Made by a program: the position numbers and the translations under genes. A DNA stretch of 64,000 bases from Owenia fusiformis (taxonomy: Eukaryota; Annelida; Polychaeta; Sabellida; Oweniidae), in the NCBI GenBank assembly GCA_903813345.2, contig CAIIXF020000012.1, positions 31,213,001-31,277,000 on the forward strand, given 5' to 3'. Under the pieces are notes generated by a model that did not search any database, was not told the origin of the DNA, and saw only the letters and a program-made list of their open reading frames with translations. Positions 46,201 through 56,111 of the stretch are shown here, piece by piece (the first letter of the stretch is position 1; each line of letters begins with the position of its first letter).

Positions 46201-49200
46201 TTTCTAAATCGACCGGGCGCCGGTGACTTTTCACCGATGTCTTGATCTAATCGTGAGTATGGTCACATTAGTAAAGACATCGTACGCAATCTGAAAGACA
46301 TCGCACGGGTATCGCAAGGCTATCTGCCGATGGCCGTGCGGCACCCGCCAGGACATCGGTCGATCTACAGGCCTCTAGACTTATACTAAATTCTTGTATG
46401 ACCCAGTATGACTGTTCCACATGGCGTGAATGCAAGATTTGAAAACGAAATACTTCGATAGACAGGACTTCCAGGATAATAATGTTTTCATGCAATAAAA
46501 ATCAGAAAAAGAAGATCCTTTTTTTGAGTAAATAGGTTCAATATTTAGAAAAAATGCTGACATGGGGTCCCTATTCATAATTTTTCAAATTGTTTGATTG
46601 ATATTTTTACTATCATGGGTTCTTCAATTGAAAGAAAACATATTGTTTTAATAAAAACACTGTATATATGCCCAGAAAGTACTCATGGTGAAAGATATGA
46701 CCGTCTAAAATCACTTGCCGTAATGCACGTGGTCTTTTTATCAATGTGCACCCTGACCTTAATTCATTTTTAGATCTTTCATAAACAAATACTATGTCTA
46801 CCTGTCCATCCGATGCTATTTGCAAAATTCCATATTTCTGCATCTTTCTTTTGTCTGTTCTCGTAAAGAGAATTCGTTTGGTCATAAAAATATGGCCTAT
46901 CTTCAAAAAAAATTTGGCAATTTTTTCTTCTATTTCAAGTGGAGTACCCTCTTCCCTAGACACATCTAAATCTTCATCATCCACCAGCTCACCAGCATTG
47001 TTATTGTCTTTTTCCACCTGTCTTCCCAAGGCCTTCCTCATATATGGCCCATTGACCTTATCCCATCTATCCTTAGCCTTTGGCATATTAACTGTAATTG
47101 AGACAGTGAACTTGAAGATTTTTAAAATAAATGATTTGTAATGGTATATGCATGAGTGAATATACGCATAAAATGTATCACTCTATTCAATGTGTATAAT
47201 GTCAATATAAGAACGACTAGATCAACCCACCCACCCAGCCATTCAATTGTGTGCCATTGTTTAGCCTAATCGTTCCATTTATGTTTTATAAAAAATCTCT
47301 GACAGTGTGTAGTAATTATAATTCCTTACCTCATTATTTTAAAACCTTTATATCACTTTATAAGTAATCATTATTAAGATTTTTCAAACAAATCAGCACG
47401 CAAAATCCCAAGATGACCCTGCGATGCCGCCGGGCGCCGTAAGATAATCGTACGATGATCGGACGGGACACGGCCGGGTAGGTACCGATGAGTTTGGTTG
47501 AGAAAAAATCGCCAAGACATCGGCAACTTTTATCTCCGCGATAAGACTCTGCCGGCGCCCGTACGATGTCTAAAAATCGGCCGATGAGTGGCGATCATCG
47601 CCCGGCGCCCGTACGATGCCCGGGCTCGCCGGCCGATTTTGAACAAAATACTCATCGGCCGGGCGCCGTAGTGAAAATCGGAGCCTATGTGACCAAGGCA
47701 TTAGTGTACCTTCAAGACCTGATGACCACCCTCCCCACAAGTGAGAAGGTGTTTTGTCAAGAAGAGGGGTGGGGGTCACAGAGGTTTGGAGCTAGACTAG
47801 CCTTTGATTGTTATATTCGAATAAATGATTATTAATGGTACGTTCACACCAACGGCGCTTTGATGGCGCTTTAAAGCGGCTTGTAAAGCGGCACCAAAGC
47901 GTAACAAAGCTTAATTAAAGCGTCGGGGTCGTAATAGGTCGTAGAAAAGCTCGGGAGTAAAGCGGGATATTCGGCAAGAGCGCTAAAAAATTTACACTGT
48001 TTAAGCGTTCGCACCAACGGCGCTTTGATGGCGCTTTAAAGCGGATTGTAAAGCGGCACCAAAGCGTAACAAAGCTTGATTAAAGCGTCAGGATCGTAAT
48101 AGGTCGTAGAAAAGTTCGGAGTAAAGCGGGATATTCGGCAAGAGCGCCAAAAAATGTTAAACTGTTTAAAAATTTTGGGCGCTCTGTTACGAATTGATTG
48201 AAGCGCCGAGAGCGTATCAAAGCTTAACAAACCGTAACAAAGCTCAACAAAGCTTGACTCAAAGCGTAGGAAAGCTTAACACAGCTTGGTTCAAAGCGGG
48301 GACCCCAGTCTATTCACGGTCTGTTACCACTTGACACGCTTCGTTAAGATGTCTCAAGATTTGCTACGATCTGGCATGAAGATCTGACACGAGGTCAGAC
48401 GCTTTCATCAATATCTGACACTCTTTAATACACTTTCCTGAGGGACTCTCAAGCTTTCCAACGAATTGAGACGCTTTAATCAAGGATTGAAACGCTTTGC
48501 TAGGCTTTGTTACGCTTGAAAGTTTTCACACGCTATATCACGCCGTGCGACAAACGTCATGTCATCTTCAGATAGGTCATGCTCTGGTCCATCTGGAATT
48601 TCTGGATCTCGTTGTTCTGCCATCGTGTTCTCGAGTCAAAGATGCAATGGTTTTATGGATCTACTGCATCTTTATATAGTCATTGGATCAAAAGCGGCAT
48701 GGAATCGGCGATCTCGACATTTTCCAATGCGTGACAGAGCTTAACAGAGCGTAACAATGCACAACAGAGTTTTGCAATCGTATCAGAGCCTGATTTAAAG
48801 CGTCATAATCGCATCAAAGCGTAATAATGCTTATCAAAGCTTTTCAAAGCGTGATTTCAAGCGTAACAAAGCCTGATCAAAGCGGGATCAAAGCGCGAGG
48901 AACCTTTTAGAGCTATGTTAAGCTTTCCTACGCTTTGGATCAAGTTTTTCTGAGCTTTGTTACGGTTTGTTAAACTTTGATACGCTCTCGGCGCTTAATC
49001 GATTCGTAACAGAGCGCCCAAAATTTTTTAAGAGTTTAAAATTTTTTGGCGCTCTTGCCGAATATCCCGTTTTACTCTGAGCTTTTCTACGACCTATTAC
49101 GACCCCGACGCTTTAATCAAACTTTGTTACGCTTTGATGCCGCTTTACAAGCCGCTTTAAAGCGCCATCAAAGCGCCGTTGGTATGAAGAAAAATGACAA

Positions 49201-52200
49201 AAATGACGGCGCTTTGCTCGCCGATTTAAAGCGTGGCATTCGCCGTTGGTGTGAACGTACCTGTATAGAGATTACTACCTTGTAGGTTTGAAGTACAGTA
49301 TGTTTATAAAAGATTGTATTAAAAGATTTACATTATGAACTATTTTGAAGAAATAAATATGTCTTTAAAAGATGTACCTGCGTTGCTTCGTCAAACTGTA
49401 CAAGGTAAGTCATGATTGCATAAGTCGCCTTAAGGATGTCAAAGTTCGTATATCCTTTGCCGCTTTTAATACAACCTGTATCATTATAAATAAAAAAGGA
49501 ATTAATATTGTGTTCGGTCCTGTGTCCTTTTAGGGCCGTGTGACAGCAGATTGTTTAAATAATACCTCCCCTCAATAATATATATACCTCCCATCACAAA
49601 TGAAGCAGGGTTCGTACATATTTTTCGAATTAAATTCCCTGAGATTTCAGTCAAAAAAAGGAAATTTCCAGATCTAGCGTTTTGCACAGCCTCCTAAAAA
49701 GTCTCAAACGGCTGTTTTTTAAAAGTCAATTTTTTATTATGAAACATTTTGGGTTCACCTTTAGTACCATACATAACTTTACTTCGTCTTATTTACCAAT
49801 TTATTCCTGATACACTACTTTTGATTTTATTTACGTATTTTATATTGCTTAAGGCCAAAGGTAAACATACATGTACATCTTTCTTAAACAGCTCTTACTT
49901 AGTTCTAATAATTATTTGACCACAACAACAAATGCGTTTGGCCAATACGTTATATCTTCAATAAGGGACAATACAATAGAATGAAAGTAAAGTCGAACGG
50001 GTTATCTCTTAAATCCACCCATCTGATCATAACCAATTTTTCCCAGTTATTAGTGTTAGCCAATTTTCACCAAAATGTAGTATTTTATTCCAATTTTCAC
50101 GACTAAATTGAAATGTACTAAAAGTCATGATTTACCTCTGAAAATGAAAAATGAGTCTCCTTTGGATTAGGATAATCCGAAAACAGTGAAAATTTGAGGT
50201 CAAGTATCTGGCCCAAAAGCAACAATTTTTGATGTGGTTAATGCACAAAAAGATTGGGGAATATTACATATTAATTGATTTCCAAAAGGAAAACAAGAAG
50301 GACTATAATAAGGATTATCTCATAATCCATTTGTCATAATGTTATTTTGTTATTTTTTTCTTTTTGGAAATCAATTAAGTAGTATCCCTCAATCGTTTTT
50401 GCGTTTGTCACATTAGATCTACGGCAGACGTACATGTAGCTTCACAAAATCGAGAGAAATATGATAGGGATAAGCAATACGATGTAGATTTTTTCGATTT
50501 TGTGATCGAACCTACTGGTCACAGGGCCGCCGTACGCCCATTGCTGAGCAAATGTGGCTGGACTTAAGACACAACCTGATTAGCCACTCCCCTAAACTCT
50601 CGGGCCATTTTAAAACTTATTCAGAGGAAAAAGCCCCCCGCCTTAAGACTCTCACCTGGTGTGTTAAGGATTATGCGTCGTCCTTCATCGTCAGGAATAG
50701 GAAGCGGAATTAACACACTGAAATCCAAATAACAAACAATATGATTGTGTACATTGACATTGGACAGTGTATTTCAATATTTGACATACTCCCCTCCATA
50801 AGTTTGGCAACCCTTTTCCCCATTGAACTACGTGTTAAAGCCTCTTTACCTATGAATTTTTATTTACTTAACCTGCGATGAAAATACTTAAATACTATTG
50901 ATGGAAACGTAATTTGACTTTAATTCCAATACCTCCAAATTTTCTAAATTTTTTTCCTCAATTACAATAGGTCGAAAATTGATGATAAATTTGCTGAATT
51001 TTTGAAAATCGACATTCCCATGTTAACCAATGGGAAATGGTAGGTTTGCCACAAGTCATACGACAGAATATCCATCCATCCGAGTCCTTGCAAAAAATAC
51101 GAGTTAGGCAGGCAATTGAATTTGCTAACTTTATTTAACAAAAAATTGATATGTTTCTTCAGGTTCAACAAAGTTATAGGGCTTTAAAGTCAAAATTGTT
51201 TTTCAAAAACCTCTCCCATTGAAATAACACAGGAGGCGAAAAATTATTTTCAAAAATGACTTTGAAGCGCTGTAACTTTAATATTCATCAAATAAACTAA
51301 ACACTGTTCAAAAGAGCTAGACAATTCAATTTTCTATATGAAAATATTTTTTGCTGAATCGTTTACTGATTTCTGATTTGCCCCGAACCCTTAATTTCCC
51401 ATTGGATTACATGGGAATGACGATTTTCAAAAATTCATCAAATTTATCATCAATTTTCGACCTATTGTAATTGAGGAAAAAAGTTGAGAAAATTTGAAGG
51501 GATTGGCAATAAAGTCAAGTTACGTTTCCATCAATATTATAAGTTATTCCATCTACGGTTAAGTAAATAAAAATTCAAACGTAAAGAGGCTTTAACACGT
51601 AGTTCAATGGGGGAAAAAGGTTGCCATACTTATGGAGGGGAGTATATGTAGCATATATTTTTGTATCTTAGAAATATTTGTTTGCTAATATCAAGTCTCC
51701 AAGTTATTTTCAATTTGACAAACAAGATACTGGATCCGAGAGGGATGCTCCGTGCGGGAATCGAACTTAGGAGCTCGGCCCCATAGTACGGTGCTCTTCC
51801 CCTTGGCCATAATGGCTAGCCACCAAAGCTGATCTGTAGTAGCAGCTTGGTATGATCGACCATGATGAACTCTTCAATAATTACCCGACTTCAAGCGCCG
51901 ATTTTAAACTTTTACTGTGTGTGTCGATGTCTTTTCCCCAGAATGCCAACTTTGTACATATTACGGCAACATAATTCTCGATGAGAGCTCTGGCTTCAAG
52001 CTGACTGAATGCACTCCTTCTGAGGAACATTAACAGGAAACGCGTGTCTGGAATTTAAGTATTTTTTAAACCACACTTAGGTAGCAACACAATAGCATGG
52101 ACCGTGTTATATTTTAAGAATATCCAGCTATAACAAAGAGCAGTGTATTATTCGTTTAAGAATGATGTACACTTGGCATTAGCTAGCCAAACCTAGTGTG

Positions 52201-55200
52201 GCACTAAGACGATTGACCGTCACATGTAGTGCACCAAAGCTGAATTGTTTCCCTATTCACTATTTCACGGTGAGCAACCATACCGCACCGGGGATCGACC
52301 CCGGTGCGTTACACTTAAATTGTAACGCTCCGGAGTGAAGAAAAATGGCGGACAATGATAAATGCATAATGGACGTGAGTAGAAATTTTTGATTTACGAT
52401 GTTTCGTGATTAGGTACGAAGAACTCATATGTACCATTCAAAGTACAATATATTAAGGAATGATCCAGATCGATTAGATCAGTGATAACTAGCCTATATA
52501 ATGCAAACAAGATGTAAAAGCACAAGCAACATTAAAATATTTTGATGTTTTTTATTCTTTTTATGAAATATACAGAGTATTCCTAGATTGTGCGAGAATA
52601 TATCTTATCAACATGATCCTTATGGTTGCATGCAAAATTGTGTCAGTTTAGGAGTTAAATGGTGGTCAGTTTTATGAGATATCACTAAATCTAGTTGTAA
52701 CGCACCGGTCATATTAGGCCAATATTTGGAAACGCACCGGTGCTTTATTCATTTGTTAATATTACCCTATATTATAGGTCATACTGATAACATAAGAACA
52801 ATAATATTTCCAGATGTTCGGTATCGTACCTCTAGATCCCCCCTGGATGATGTACTGGAAGGTGGAAACACTTCGAATACGACGCCACCATATATTCAAA
52901 TCTATAAATTTTAAAATGAGAATGGGAAAGGGTATATCTATGGAACTAGGGGCAAGACGGATTTTTTGACACACCCATTCACAAATGCATTGAGTGTAGT
53001 TCTACCCTACGAAACAATAACGCTTTCAATCGATTGGTACTGATGTTCAAAGTATACAATATTTTATTCATTTGGAAATGTACGGTTTAGTTTTTACGTT
53101 GATAATTGAGAAATAATTGTATAACATTTGCTGCAGGGTATAAGAACGGATACACACGAAATGTTATCAAAGTCACTGGTCAGTATCAAGATGCGGTAAC
53201 GGCCGTTACTTTCTCATCTAAGATGGCGGATGGTAAATGTCGATTTCGATATATTTTGTTTTCATCGAATTAAACTACTTTATAGTTGACGTAATGCTTT
53301 GATATTTGAACTTGATAAATCTAAGATATCATGGAAACTTAGGAGTATGACCATTTATTCTTAAATCATACGTGGACGCCATAATTCAACTGTATGTTAC
53401 ACCGCTTAAGGGAAGGTAAATGGAAGTGAATTTTGCAAAATCAAACTCTCAGTTACCTTCCCTTAAGCGGTGTAACATATTATTGAATTATGGCGCCCGT
53501 GTATGATTTAAGAATAAATGGTCATACTCCAAAGTTTCCATGATATATAAGGCTTATCAAGTTCAAATATCAAAGCATTGCGTCAATTATACGTAGTTAT
53601 CGAAATCGACATTTTTCGTCCGCCATCTTAGATAAGAAGGTAACGGTCGTTACTGCATCTTGATTCTGACCAGTGAAAGTGTCATATCTTTATCGCCTGT
53701 AGTATGTATTACCGTATTTTGCAAACTATCACATTTCGTACTTTGATTTTTTATGCATTTGTGTATTGTATAGGGTGTTTCATAATTACCCTCTCCCATC
53801 CAAAACCAATCCTAAATCACATTAGATTCTCTTAATCTATACATCATCATACAGCTTTTTTAATAATGCACTTATGGGCTAAATATTGGAACGAGTGATC
53901 GTTGGGACCATAATTTGTGGATTTATGTTTTGTCGTCACTATCATCCTAATTTGCTGGATTTATGGCTTCTATTTGTACATTGGGTTTAAAGAGAGGGAC
54001 AAATAATAACATAATTATTCGTATCATTAAGAGCTTAAAAAAGAGCGTAAAAGCTGCTGAGCTTAATCAAAGCTGTTTTAATAAGTCATGAATTGATTGA
54101 GCTTTCCTATGATATTATAACACATGGAGGTGCGCAATCTAGGATTGGTGACTGACAGGGGACGGTCATTATGAAATACCTTGTTATGTGAAATGTACTT
54201 CCAGAGTGAGGGTTTGCTTCTAAAGCTAACAACCATACCTGTACGTCATGTTTGAGGTGGAACTAAGGGAATACCACCTCACAACCTCCAGGAAAAGAAG
54301 CTACGATATGTTATTCATTGGGAATTTGTCTTTCGCGAGGAGTCTTAGTAGCATAATGAATTCGGTGCAAAAACTGTGTCTTCTGAGACACAATATGACA
54401 TTTGGTAGCAGTTTCATAGCACTTTCAATTTTAATGTCATAATCAGTGTGTGATTGTTCAAACAATGTTTTTCTAATTTTTGGCTTTTTTTTCTTTTCTT
54501 TGGTGCATTTTTCCTAGCACTTCTGATAGCCTTTGTATTAGCATTGATTGGTGTATTAAGTGATTTATCGTTAGTTGTGGCTTTTGTACAACCAGCGTCG
54601 CTTGGAGTGACGGTAGGTGCAATTTTCAGGCGTTTCTTGTATCTTGAATGCCCAGTTTGCAGTCCAGAACTTCTCCGTCGTTTCCTGTAAAAATAAAACC
54701 GGTGCGTTTCTAAATTGTCGTAGATTTGTGTCGGTGCGTTACCCCATCAATTTTGGAAGGTACATTTCATGAAAATAAATGACGCTTATACAATGTTCGA
54801 ATTGTAAGATATTGAAGAGTAGTATGTTTATAAATATATCTATATTGAGTAAAAAAATCTGTGGTTGTTCCAATCATTTCTTTGACATGAAATACAACAT
54901 TTTAGACGAGCCTTTAACTTTCCTTCGAATTTTTCAAGGTGCATTTACATTTCGTTCACATAATACCGATATGTTACAGCTTTGTGGAATTTTAATAAGG
55001 TACCCTGATATATCGTGTTTAGAATGGAATGTGTTAAAAGATATTCACTCACCTCTGGTTTCCACTATTATTTGTTTCCTCCGGAGGAAACACATTTCCG
55101 TCAGCCATTTTAAAAGGACGGTGCGTTACCAACGCTCCGGGGAAAAGTGTAACGCACCGGGGTCGATCCCCGGTGCGGTATGGTTGCTCACCGTGTATTT

Positions 55201-56111
55201 CAATAGTTGAATAGTAAACACAAAAGAAATCAAACTTTAAACTGTTCATGCCATGTTAAATGCAATGTACTTAAGTTGAACGAATTACATCCACTCACTT
55301 CTCGATAAACTTACCTCATAATCAATACATAAAAAATGGATTTTCCTAAAATTGGATATTTGACCATTTAACTTTCATAAGATATTTGTGATTTAAGATA
55401 AACAATTCATGTTGGGTCTTAGGAGAAAATAAGGACCTCGGGGCTTCGACATTATTTTTCCTAATACTCAAGACTCATTGTTTATCCCTGACTTACACTT
55501 TGAGTCAATAAGGAAAAATCAGTAAACCATCAAGTGTAGTGTACTTCTTCGCCGCGTCTGATTGTTTAATAGCCATATTCTTTGGTTTAGTGAATACTTA
55601 CCAAAATACTGATATTTCAGTATTTTTCGACTGGGTGGTAACAAAATAATTTCATTAAGATACTATACATCAGTCTCGGATCAAATTAACTATGGGATAT
55701 TTTCCTATCAAAAACCTGTTGCTATAGTATCAATTTCAATCAGTTTTGAAAAATGATGTGTCTAACTTTTTTCTTTAAATGATCACTTAGTGTTACGTAG
55801 AAAATGGGCCACAAGAAAACAAATAACGTTATTTTAGTGAATACCTCATTGATTGCCAAAGCGATCAGTGTACGTCCATTATTTTAGTGCTACTAAAAAT
55901 CACAAGGTGTTATATTACCCGTGCAGCATTTGAAATGTGGCTGTTGTAGAATCCATTCTCGAAGTTGATCAACTGCCGCCTGTCTTTCTCTTGGATTTTC
56001 GTTCAGTTCCTTTTTAGCTTTAGCTAGAGATTTTTCGTCAAGGGAACATACATATTTTGTTTCTGCTAACAAATATTCCACTTCACGTGATACTACTTCT
56101 TCTGAGGACAT
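43276..56111 (-). CDS. CRAL-TRIO (SEC14-like) lipid-transfer protein, incompletely resolved
   Basis: Minus-strand exons: 55919-56111 (MSSEEVVSREVEYLLAETKY; NENPRERQAAVDQLREWI, the CRAL-TRIO N-terminal helices), 50656-50717 (VLIPLPIPDDEGRRIILNTP), 49378-49454 (FDILKATYAIMTYLVQFDEA), 45693-45794 (VNGIVVIDDQTNVTPKVM), 44149-44272 (MFLYGNNMEDVYKHIP; LLPREYLPDEYTGP) and 43276-43418 (ends ASFRKLNID-stop). Phases agree wherever neighbouring exons were both found. The order matches alpha-tocopherol transfer protein, RLBP1 and clavesin relatives, cytosolic carriers of small hydrophobic ligands. Two expected pieces were not found: the N-domain exon with the LRFLRA-type helix (between 55919 and 50717) and the exon that should hold the FxNEP-type strand (between 45693 and 44272). 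The ligand cannot be predicted. Confidence 0.85.
45143..45310 (-). other. small intronic ORF, unrecognised
   Basis: A minus-strand frame starting MEISKITLCARRVLEQVSDQ has protein-like composition and ends after a possible donor (ACAG|GTAAAC) near 45150. It lies in the CRAL-TRIO intron between exons 44149-44272 and 45693-45794, where a CRAL-TRIO exon is missing, but it does not resemble that domain. It could be a first exon of an inserted element's gene. Confidence 0.2.
45869..46035. repeat. tandem repeat, about 32-bp unit
   Basis: Units resembling 'aatgaacacctgtcttagtg' then 'aacgcctcactct', in a CRAL-TRIO intron. Confidence 0.75.
46147..46270. mobile_element. GC-rich palindromic MITE family C, copy 2
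   Basis: 'Tatgcctaggtcacat' at the left and 'atggtcacatta' at the right flank a CGGGCGCCGGCCGATGA / TCATCGGCCG inverted core. Confidence 0.6.
46613..47086 (-). CDS. intronic 157-aa ORF of unknown function
   Basis: Starts MPKAKDRWDKVNGPYMRKAL and runs uninterrupted to a stop. A Lys/Arg-rich start is followed by an acidic linker (GELVDDEDLDVSREEG), an amphipathic segment and a strand-rich part (GILQIASDGQVDIVFVYERS). I do not recognise it. It lies alone, with no visible introns, inside the CRAL-TRIO intron between exons 45693-45794 and 49378-49454, on the same strand. An uninterrupted frame of this length in AT-rich intron sequence is unusual. It may come from a transposon or a retrocopy. Confidence 0.35.
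   Translation of the reverse strand: MPKAKDRWDKVNGPYMRKALGRQVEKDNNNAGELVDDEDLDVSREEGTPLEIEEKIAKFFLKIGHIFMTKRILFTRTDKRKMQKYGILQIASDGQVDIVFVYERSKNELRSGCTLIKRPRALRQVILDGHIFHHEYFLGIYTVFLLKQYVFFQLKNP
47420..47702. mobile_element. GC-rich MITE family C, copy 3 (rearranged)
   Basis: It contains several CGGCCGATGAGT / CGGGCGCCGTA motifs and the same right end, TGTGACCAAGGCATT. The left end is not clear, and the core looks internally duplicated. Confidence 0.55.
47837..49261. mobile_element. 1.4-kb foldback element packed with AAAGCG motifs
   Basis: GGTACGTTCACACCAACGGC at the left is mirrored by GCCGTTGGTGTGAACGTACC at the right, and inversion continues inward for over 150 bp ('ggcgctttgatggcgcttta'). 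The left arm is tandemly duplicated (about 47846-47990 and 48005-48170). The whole interior repeats AAAGC(G) / GCTTT words such as 'aaagcgtaacaaagc'. No transposase is seen. Confidence 0.85.
49857..50350 (+). repeat. dispersed repeat B, copy 3
   Basis: A more diverged relative of 26620-27070, in the same orientation and order, inside the CRAL-TRIO intron between exons 49378-49454 and 50656-50717. Confidence 0.6.
50789..51642. mobile_element. 854-bp foldback MITE with long arms
   Basis: CTCCCCTCCATAAGTTTGGC at the left is mirrored at the right end (CATACTTATGGAGGGGAG), with arms of roughly 250-270 bp that include 'caattacaataggtcgaaaa' inverted. TA flanks each end. It begins about 70 bases upstream of CRAL-TRIO exon 50656-50717. 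Confidence 0.85.
51730..51845 (-). repeat. tRNA-like SINE or tRNA relic
   Basis: On the minus strand, TGGCCAAGGGG (A-box-like, near 51800-51812) is followed by AAGTTCGATTCCCGC (B-box-like, near 51755-51769). Spacing is tRNA-like, but acceptor-stem pairing is poor. Confidence 0.45.
52345..52969 (+). CDS. left inward gene of the 52266 element, unresolved frame
   Basis: ATG at 52345 starts MADNDKCIMD and meets a GTGAGT donor at 52375. A T-rich acceptor (ATATTTCCAG) ends at 52813. The exon read in phase 0 from 52814 gives 51 residues to TGA at 52967-52969. Another frame (RSPLDDVLEGGNTS) looks more protein-like but does not join in phase. So the first exon is plausible and the second is uncertain. 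The product is unrecognised. Its start mirrors the right-hand gene. Confidence 0.35.
52697..52740 (+). promoter_or_regulatory. left paired motif GTAACGCACCGG / GAAACGCACCGG
   Basis: Two 12-base motifs start at 52697 and 52729, exactly 32 bases apart. They lie in the first intron of the left inward gene. The same pair in mirror orientation is at 54699-54742. Probable protein-binding sites for transposition, inferred from symmetry. Confidence 0.6.
53174..53675. mobile_element. nested 502-bp foldback element, CACTGG ends, 5-bp TSD
   Basis: CACTGGTCAG at the left is mirrored by CTGACCAGTG at the right, with near-perfect inversion over roughly 200 bp per arm ('aaccttcccttaagcggtgt' type sequence near the centre). 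AAAGT flanks both ends (53169-53173 and 53676-53680). The arms contain CTAAGATGGCGGA, resembling the YY1 motif. It is inserted within the 52266-55195 element. Confidence 0.88.
53771..54180. mobile_element. nested MITE, AGGGTGTTTCATAATTACC ends
   Basis: AGGGTGTTTCATAATTACC at the left is mirrored by GGTCATTATGAAATACCTT at the right, with 'caatccta' inverted further in. It resembles mariner-type MITE ends. It lies inside the 52266-55195 element. Confidence 0.65.
54414..55108 (-). CDS. right inward gene of the 52266 element, basic protein
   Basis: Two exons on the minus strand: 55053-55108 (MADGNVFPPEETNNSGNQ) and 54414-54684, joined in phase 2 to give about 108 residues. The product is strongly basic, with KRRRSSG at the junction, RYKKRLK, and KNAPKKRKKSQK near the C-terminus. 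It looks like a nuclear or DNA-binding protein with localisation signals, but no domain is recognised. The frame of the last 20 residues or so is uncertain, because an overlapping frame (MKLLPNVILCLRRHS) also looks protein-like. It starts 37 bases inside the terminal repeat. No catalytic motif is visible. Confidence 0.5.
54699..54742 (-). promoter_or_regulatory. right paired motif, mirror of 52697-52740
   Basis: On the minus strand, GTAACGCACCG begins at 54742 and GAAACGCACCGG at 54710, again 32 bases apart. They sit directly before the acceptor of the right inward gene's second exon. Confidence 0.6.

Larger units (their letters stand above)
52266..55195. mobile_element. unclassified 2.9-kb DNA transposon, CAC termini, 5-bp TSD (Transib-like?)
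   Basis: Perfect 51-bp terminal inverted repeats (52266-52316 and 55145-55195) start CACGGTGAGCAACCATACCG. They include a hairpin of two 10-base arms (CGCACCGGGG / CCCCGGTGCG) around ATCGA. Both flanks carry TATTT (52261-52265 and 55196-55200). Subterminal GTAACGCACCG and GAAACGCACCGG motifs form a pair on each side at a 32-base offset. An ATG in an AAAATGGC context follows each repeat, with a GTGAGT donor soon after. Two smaller elements are nested inside. No transposase was recognised. CAC termini plus 5-bp duplications are known for Transib/ProtoRAG elements, but the assignment is tentative. Confidence 0.88.
52180..55500 (+). repeat. dispersed repeat E, copy interrupted by a transposon
   Basis: 52180-52260 matches the first part of the repeat at 28900-29330, and 55201-55500 matches the rest. 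The break coincides with the 5-bp duplication around the element at 52266-55195. Confidence 0.7.

Noticed and set aside
51730-51845. Functional tRNA gene on the minus strand
   Set aside because: A-box and B-box-like motifs are present, but stem pairing and overall cloverleaf are poor, so it was kept only as a SINE-like relic.
54454-54690. Plus-strand ORF with very hydrophobic start (FWLFFLFFGAFFLALLIAFVL)
   Set aside because: It is the antisense of the Lys-rich second exon of the element's basic protein, and Lys codons read as Phe/Leu on the other strand.
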